Origin: Fictibacillus halophilus
GTDB lineage: Bacteria > Bacillota > Bacilli > Bacillales > Fictibacillaceae
Direction of reading: 5' to 3'
DNA: 64,000 nt
Assembly (NCBI RefSeq): GCF_016401385.1
Contig: NZ_JAEACF010000001.1
Location: 2,976,001 to 3,040,000, forward strand
This document shows positions 60,253-64,000 of this stretch, piece after piece (position 1 is the stretch's first letter; each line of letters begins with the position of its first letter). The position numbers and the translations under genes are program-made. The notes below the pieces were generated by a model. The model was not told the origin of the DNA. It did no database searches and was given only the letters and a program-made list of their open reading frames with translations.

Positions 60253-60373
60253 ACCTCCCTTTTCAGGACAAACATACTTTCCTCTAGTTTACTATTAATT
60301 TTCATGAAAACGCATCTTTCTGCCTTTTAAACCGTAGTATAATCATAGGACAACTTCAGAAAGGTGATACATC

Positions 60374-61039
60374 ATGAAAAATAAAGAAATCAAACAGCAA
60401 GCTCGTCTTCAGCTCAAAGGACAATGGGGCACTGCGGCGTTATTCACGTTGTTGTTCTCGAGCATCTATTACCTCATCCCACTGATCATTGAAGTGAATT
60501 TGAGTGGTGGTTGGAGCGCTTGGTTGAACAAGCCTAGCGACGAAATGGACGGACCGGCAGCCAGCACGTTCATCATTACACTCGTTTTATTGCCATTATA
60601 TATTGGATATTTGTGGACTTTTTTATCAGTCATTCGAAAAGGTGAAAAAATTAATGTTTCAAGCCTGTTTCAAGCATTTTCTGAGATCAGCACGTATGTA
60701 AAAATACTCGGCGCCTACTTAGTGATGATGGTGTACTTGATTCTGTGGTCTCTACTTCTTTTAATTCCCGGAATCATTAAAGCGTTCGCGTATTCGCAAA
60801 CGTACTTTGTTCTAAGAGATTATCCTGGTATCGGCATCAACGCTGCGATCAAGAAAAGCCGCAAGCTGATGAACGGTTACAAGTGGAAATTTTTCGTTTT
60901 ACAGCTAAGCTTTCTAGGCTGGGGCATTCTTTGTATTTTATCACTTGGTATTGGTTTCTTTTGGCTCGCTCCATACATGAGCGCCTCGTATGCTGCGTTT
61001 TACAACGATCGCGTGAACGAACAGCAAGATCATCTTTAA
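60374..61039 (+). CDS. DUF975-family membrane protein
   Basis: 221 aa, with GAAAGGTGATAC upstream. KEIKQQARLQLKGQWGTAALFTLLFSSIYYL at the N-terminus is the DUF975 pattern (K..A...L.G.w). Five to six membrane helices; LIPGIIKAFAYSQTYFVLRDYPGIGINAAIKKSRKLMNGYKWKFFVLQLSFLGW is the conserved centre. Function unknown. Ends in a terminator. Confidence 0.9.
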   Translation: MKNKEIKQQARLQLKGQWGTAALFTLLFSSIYYLIPLIIEVNLSGGWSAWLNKPSDEMDGPAASTFIITLVLLPLYIGYLWTFLSVIRKGEKINVSSLFQAFSEISTYVKILGAYLVMMVYLILWSLLLLIPGIIKAFAYSQTYFVLRDYPGIGINAAIKKSRKLMNGYKWKFFVLQLSFLGWGILCILSLGIGFFWLAPYMSASYAAFYNDRVNEQQDHL

Positions 61040-61043
61040 TATT

Positions 61044-61080
61044 TTAAACCTCGGAGCCATAGAGCTTCGAGGTTTTTTAC
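61044..61080 (+). terminator. Rho-independent terminator
   Basis: AAACCTCG.GAGC and GCTTCGAGGTTT pair around CATAGA, then TTTTT. Confidence 0.8.
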
Positions 61081-61143
61081 TCTTTCATGAAAAAATCTTC
61101 CCCCACATACTTTATAATGAATGGCTTTAAAGGGGGATTCCGT

Positions 61144-62307
61144 ATGGGGATTATTGAGGTACTTTTAGCTCGAGCAAACACGGCGACGGTAACAAAATCA
61201 GGAAACGACAGTACGGCCTCGATCGGCGGGAATCCTTTTCAAACGATTAACGGAGCAATCTCTGCCATTCTAGCTTCAAATGCACAAGGAATCACGATCT
61301 TGGTATATCCAGGTACATACGATGAGGTCGTTACATTGCCAGACGGAAACTCGCTAAAAGGGATTAGTGCTTCGACTGTCCTTATTTCAAAAGACGTATC
61401 TTCCAACACAACGCTACTTACGATGGGTAACAATACGACTGTAGAGGATGTTACCCTGACATTAACTTCTTCAGCTCATCTCGATTTAACGGGAATCGCT
61501 TTTCCGGGTACGACCGCACAATCTGCTAGTGCAAAGAGTGTAACGGTTCAAGTCGATAACGCGGCAGCTGGTACTGGCGGCACTTCAAACGTGTATGGGG
61601 TTCATTCATTCGGAACAGGAAATCCGACTATTGGAACAAGCAATCTTAATAACTTGAGTGTAACGGTTCAATCTGCAGGGCTTGGAAACAAAAGAGGCAT
61701 ACTCGTGGACTCTAATCCACAAACGTTTAACTGTCAAAATTCTGTAATTCAAAGTGTTAATGGTGGCGTGGCAGGTTCTTATATCGCTGCTGAAGTAAGC
61801 CGAACGGGAGCTTCACTCAATCTGATCGGATGTACGCTTGAGGGAGGAACGGCCGATATCTCTCAAAGTGGTGGAACTTTAACAATTGGAAGTACACAAT
61901 TGATCAATTCAACAGCGAACAGCCTTGGTTTCTCAACTTTTGGGCAGCCTTCTATCTTCTTTTGGGCTCAACCGGGTGTAATCGGTCTCGGTACTAGCTT
62001 TTACCGTCCGGGGACAGCGTCTCTCACAGGTACAGAGGTTATCATACGGATCAGCCAAAGGTGTATCGTAAAAACGTTAAACATTCGCTCACTCGTCAGC
62101 CCTGGCATAGGTACCACAGTAAATTGGACGGTCCGTAAGAATGGAGCGGACACGGGACTGACTGCTTCTATGAACGGTTTACAAAATTCCGCTATCAATG
62201 ACGACGTTTCGTTGACCTATGAGGCTGGGGACACCTTGTCTTTAAAGGTTTCTACTGCACTTATTAGTACGATCGCAGATACGGTTGTCCAAGTTGAAAT
62301 TGTTTAG
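61144..62307 (+). CDS. Right-handed beta-helix protein, probable spore-surface or appendage protein
   Basis: 387 aa from MGIIEVLLARANTATVTKSG, with AAAGGGGGATT upstream. GGNPFQTINGAISAILASNAQGITILVYPGTYDEVVTLPDGNSLKGISASTVL resembles a pectate-lyase-like start (DUF1565-type), followed by G/T/S/N-rich strands to about 290. A C-terminal domain (about 295-387; FYRPGTASLTGTEVIIRISQRCIVKTLNIRSL..TVNWTVRKNGADTGLTASMNGLQNSAINDDVSLTYEAGDTLSLKV) looks like a jelly-roll similar to BclA-type trimers. No signal peptide. No active-site Asp triad is obvious. Confidence 0.7.
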   Translation: MGIIEVLLARANTATVTKSGNDSTASIGGNPFQTINGAISAILASNAQGITILVYPGTYDEVVTLPDGNSLKGISASTVLISKDVSSNTTLLTMGNNTTVEDVTLTLTSSAHLDLTGIAFPGTTAQSASAKSVTVQVDNAAAGTGGTSNVYGVHSFGTGNPTIGTSNLNNLSVTVQSAGLGNKRGILVDSNPQTFNCQNSVIQSVNGGVAGSYIAAEVSRTGASLNLIGCTLEGGTADISQSGGTLTIGSTQLINSTANSLGFSTFGQPSIFFWAQPGVIGLGTSFYRPGTASLTGTEVIIRISQRCIVKTLNIRSLVSPGIGTTVNWTVRKNGADTGLTASMNGLQNSAINDDVSLTYEAGDTLSLKVSTALISTIADTVVQVEIV

Positions 62308-62310
62308 CTG

Positions 62311-62817
62311 TTAGGAGATGGTCATGATTCTTATGAACTGAAGGATGAGCGGAACGCCCCGATTGGGAACAGGACCCGCTGATTGAAGAAGCGTGAGACT
62401 GCCTTCTTTCACTTCATAAAAAGAGGACGGCTGCAGCATGCCGTTTACAAATAAATTAATATACGAGACGGTCGTTGGATTTAAAATATCTGTGCTTCTA
62501 TACTCGGGATATCGATCGTCATTTGTATATATTCTTTTGATACCATCTGAAAGAGTCGTATATTGAAACGTCTCTACACGTAGTAGCGTTGGTGATGGTG
62601 GCACGGGTGGAAATGGCGGGAACGAGATGGGTGCCGGACACGAGAAATAATAATAGTCGTCAGCTTCACAAGATCGACAGTCGCAGCAGGTACAACAGGA
62701 CGATGACGAACGGCAAGACTCGTTTTGGAAAAGAGTTCTTTTTGATTGATGTTGTGAACAGCAGCGGTCAAACAAGGTTTTTCTTTTACCACACATATGA
62801 TTTGGTTTTTGGAACAA
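62311..62817 (-). CDS. DUF4183-containing protein with Cys-rich head, probable spore-surface protein
   Basis: 168 aa with a TTG start 7 nt after GGGGGAG. Residues 8-52 are Cys/Ser-rich (CCTCCDCRSCE), then a Pro-rich linker (PISFPPFPPVPPSPTLLRVE). The C-terminal domain (75-168; TTLSDGIKRIYTNDDRYPEYRSTDILNPTTVSYINLFVNGMLQPSSFYEVKEGSLTLLQ) is the DUF4183 pattern. It converges with the beta-helix gene, 3 nt between their stops. Such proteins are associated with Bacillaceae spores; the role is unproven. Confidence 0.75.
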   Translation of the reverse strand: MFQKPNHMCGKRKTLFDRCCSQHQSKRTLFQNESCRSSSSCCTCCDCRSCEADDYYYFSCPAPISFPPFPPVPPSPTLLRVETFQYTTLSDGIKRIYTNDDRYPEYRSTDILNPTTVSYINLFVNGMLQPSSFYEVKEGSLTLLQSAGPVPNRGVPLILQFIRIMTIS

Positions 62818-62894
62818 CGTAAACTCCCCCTATCACAGCTAGCTCTAGTACCTTGCACCCAGCACCGCTGCTGGTCCACTATGAATGTTCTTAA

Positions 62895-63185
62895 TTAAGT
62901 AGTCACAAACTCTATGATTACAGGCGTCTGACCGGCAAGTGTATCACCGTTAGGAATGGTGATCTCAGCTGTCGTTACGGTTGATGTATCATCTGTCTGA
63001 ATCATGCCATTAATGTATAGGTTATAGTACGAATATGTCGTAGGGAAGGCTGTAGCTGGTGCACCTGTGTCGTCTGTAAAAGCAGTAGCTGCGATTTCAA
63101 ATGTCGCACCCGTTCCAGTACCACTTGCGATGGTCGAAGCAAATCTGCTCGCGTTCACATTGATATACGGTTTAATAATTGGCAT
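62895..63185 (-). CDS. DUF4183-family protein
   Basis: 96 aa from MPIIKPYINVNASRFAS; GGGGAA stands nine nt upstream (the ATG at 63200 has no site). TYSYYNLYINGMIQTDDTSTVTTAEITIPNGDTLAGQTPVIIEFV is the same domain as the C-terminal half of the gene downstream. It lacks the Cys-rich head, so the two are a long/short pair. Unknown function, likely spore-associated. Confidence 0.78.
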   Translation of the reverse strand: MPIIKPYINVNASRFASTIASGTGTGATFEIAATAFTDDTGAPATAFPTTYSYYNLYINGMIQTDDTSTVTTAEITIPNGDTLAGQTPVIIEFVTT

Positions 63186-63292
63186 AGATGTATTCCCCAT
63201 TTCATTCAGATTTTAGACTTCCCAACTACAGTTGGTGCTGCCTAACAACACCACTATTCTATGCCAATGTACCTAGAATTGACCCAAAAAGT

Positions 63293-63335
63293 TCTCCCCT
63301 GAAATGTCCATCTTAAATGGACATTTCAGGGGAGT
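63293..63335. repeat. Long hairpin adjacent to a REP copy
   Basis: CTCCCCTGAAATGTCCAT and its complement form an 18-bp stem with a 5-nt loop, between two divergent genes. No upstream plus-strand gene would need it as a terminator. It lies 13 nt from the REP core at 63348. Confidence 0.75.
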
Positions 63336-63347
63336 TTGTATTTGTTT

Positions 63348-63360
63348 GGGGTCAGACCCC
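63348..63360. repeat. REP-like palindrome
   Basis: GGGGTCAGACCCC core, TGTATTTGTTT on the left and ATTTCCC on the right. Confidence 0.92.
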
Positions 63361-63436
63361 ATTTCCCAAAATATTTCCCAACACTAGGACATATCTATCA
63401 ATATAGGGCAGTCAGACAAGACATCTAAGGGGTGGC

Positions 63437-64000
63437 ATGATGGATCAACTTACTTTAATCGTCGTCGGGGTCATTGGGTTTCTCGTATTTATGGGGATTG
63501 TGGGTCATACACAAACCGCCTATCACTTTCGCAAATGGAACAAAGAGCTTCAGCAGCTCGAGACAAATAAAGAACAGCAGCCGTACTCGCATTGGCTGCA
63601 ACGGGTTACAGCCGATTATAAACAGTTTCATCTAGCAGGAGTACCGCAGCTCAACACGCAGGCACTGATTGAAAAACATCTATACAATGAACGCATTCCG
63701 CTTCTTGGCGTCTTGAGGGTACCGGTCGGCAATATTCAAAAGCTGCTCAACCAGCTTCCGTCTTTCACGATCATTCTCGGCGTGCTTGGAACGTTCGTCG
63801 GACTCACGCTCTCTCTTTTATCTATGCAAGATACGCTCATGACGCTCGGCACGCAGCCTGCTGATTCAAATCTTACGCTGAATTCGATCATCTCCTCCCT
63901 CACCGCACCGTTCGAAGGGATGAGTGTTGCTTTTTATACGAGTATTGCTGGAATTGGAGCCGCACTTCTGCTCAATTCAATTCAGTCAGGCTTCTTCTCG
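63437..64000 (+). CDS. MotA/TolQ/ExbB-type proton-channel family protein, N-terminal part
   Basis: 188 codons are visible before the window ends; AAGGGGTGG (63428-63435) precedes the ATG. A membrane helix lies at 8-25 (LIVVGVIGFLVFMGIVG). A cytosolic stretch (30-115) follows, then GVLGTFVGLTLSLLSM (TolQ/ExbB TM2-like with the GLLGT motif) and PFEGMSVAFYTSIAGIGAALLLNS (TM3). Proteins of this class conduct protons and power a partner with a MotB/TolR-like domain. The gene downstream is outside the window, so the assembly is open; ZorA-type defence proteins share this fold. Confidence 0.8.
   Translation, partial: MMDQLTLIVVGVIGFLVFMGIVGHTQTAYHFRKWNKELQQLETNKEQQPYSHWLQRVTADYKQFHLAGVPQLNTQALIEKHLYNERIPLLGVLRVPVGNIQKLLNQLPSFTIILGVLGTFVGLTLSLLSMQDTLMTLGTQPADSNLTLNSIISSLTAPFEGMSVAFYTSIAGIGAALLLNSIQSGFFS

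Noticed and set aside
1-64000. tRNA or rRNA genes, prophage, complete IS element
   Set aside because: No cloverleaf, rRNA core sequence, integrase, structural phage genes or classical IS ends were seen; the only transposase is the RAYT.

Overview
The window looks like a chromosomal segment of a low-GC, spore-forming Bacillaceae bacterium. This is inferred from a SinI/SinR pair, a Spo0E-type phosphatase, a CotF-type coat protein, an AprE-like subtilisin, YhdT/PanF, DUF1659/DUF2922 and YpzI-type small proteins, an S-box (SAM) riboswitch, AAGGAGG ribosome binding sites and frequent TTG/GTG starts. A Fictibacillus- or Bacillus-like host is my guess; no rRNA, tRNA, phage or plasmid genes were seen.

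Layout. 0-2.4 kb: the end of a short-chain dehydrogenase, then a GH16 glucanase/GT2 synthase pair pointing left. 2.9-6.4 kb: an ECF sigma factor with its own ECF-type promoter, a membrane-anchored partner and two uncharacterised envelope proteins. 7.1-28 kb: a leftward carbohydrate-catabolism locus. It holds a lipoprotein-binding ABC importer without an ATPase, a GntR wHTH fused to a solute-binding-protein domain, a heparinase II/III-type lyase without a signal peptide, an esterase, two paralogous beta-propellers (one secreted, one cytosolic), a NodB-like protein, a DegT aminotransferase, a sugar isomerase, a DapA-like aldolase, an NAD-dependent epimerase and a YesL protein. Two promoters in the locus carry a shared 21-bp operator-like motif overlapping the -10 box. 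28-32 kb: a flavin oxidoreductase, then a c-di-GMP-I riboswitch directly upstream of sinI-sinR, an RsbR-like STAS protein, a poly-serine Cys/His-rich protein and an NlpC/P60 hydrolase. 32-38 kb: an ABC-2 exporter, a lipoprotein-like DUF protein and a sigma-70 factor. 38-46 kb: small Bacillaceae genes, subtilisin, an AhpD-like gene interrupted by an in-frame TGA, and an S-box riboswitch cut off from any obvious target. 46-64 kb: a MoxR/VWA pair, a PadR operon with three operator-like palindromes, panF, a coat protein, a RAYT transposase, a chemoreceptor, a nucleoside hydrolase, probable spore-surface proteins and the start of a MotA/TolQ/ExbB-type channel.

A dispersed palindrome with core GGGGTCAGACCCC occurs at ten sites and flanks the RAYT gene on both sides, so the window holds a REP/RAYT system. 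No copies lie between 2.9 and 28.0 kb, which covers the carbohydrate locus. Three further repeat types occur: a perfectly 21-bp-phased five-unit array at 35.9 kb, an irregular array at 8.7 kb, and a large structured Bacillaceae-type intergenic element at 44.8-45.1 kb with a partial copy at 38.8 kb.
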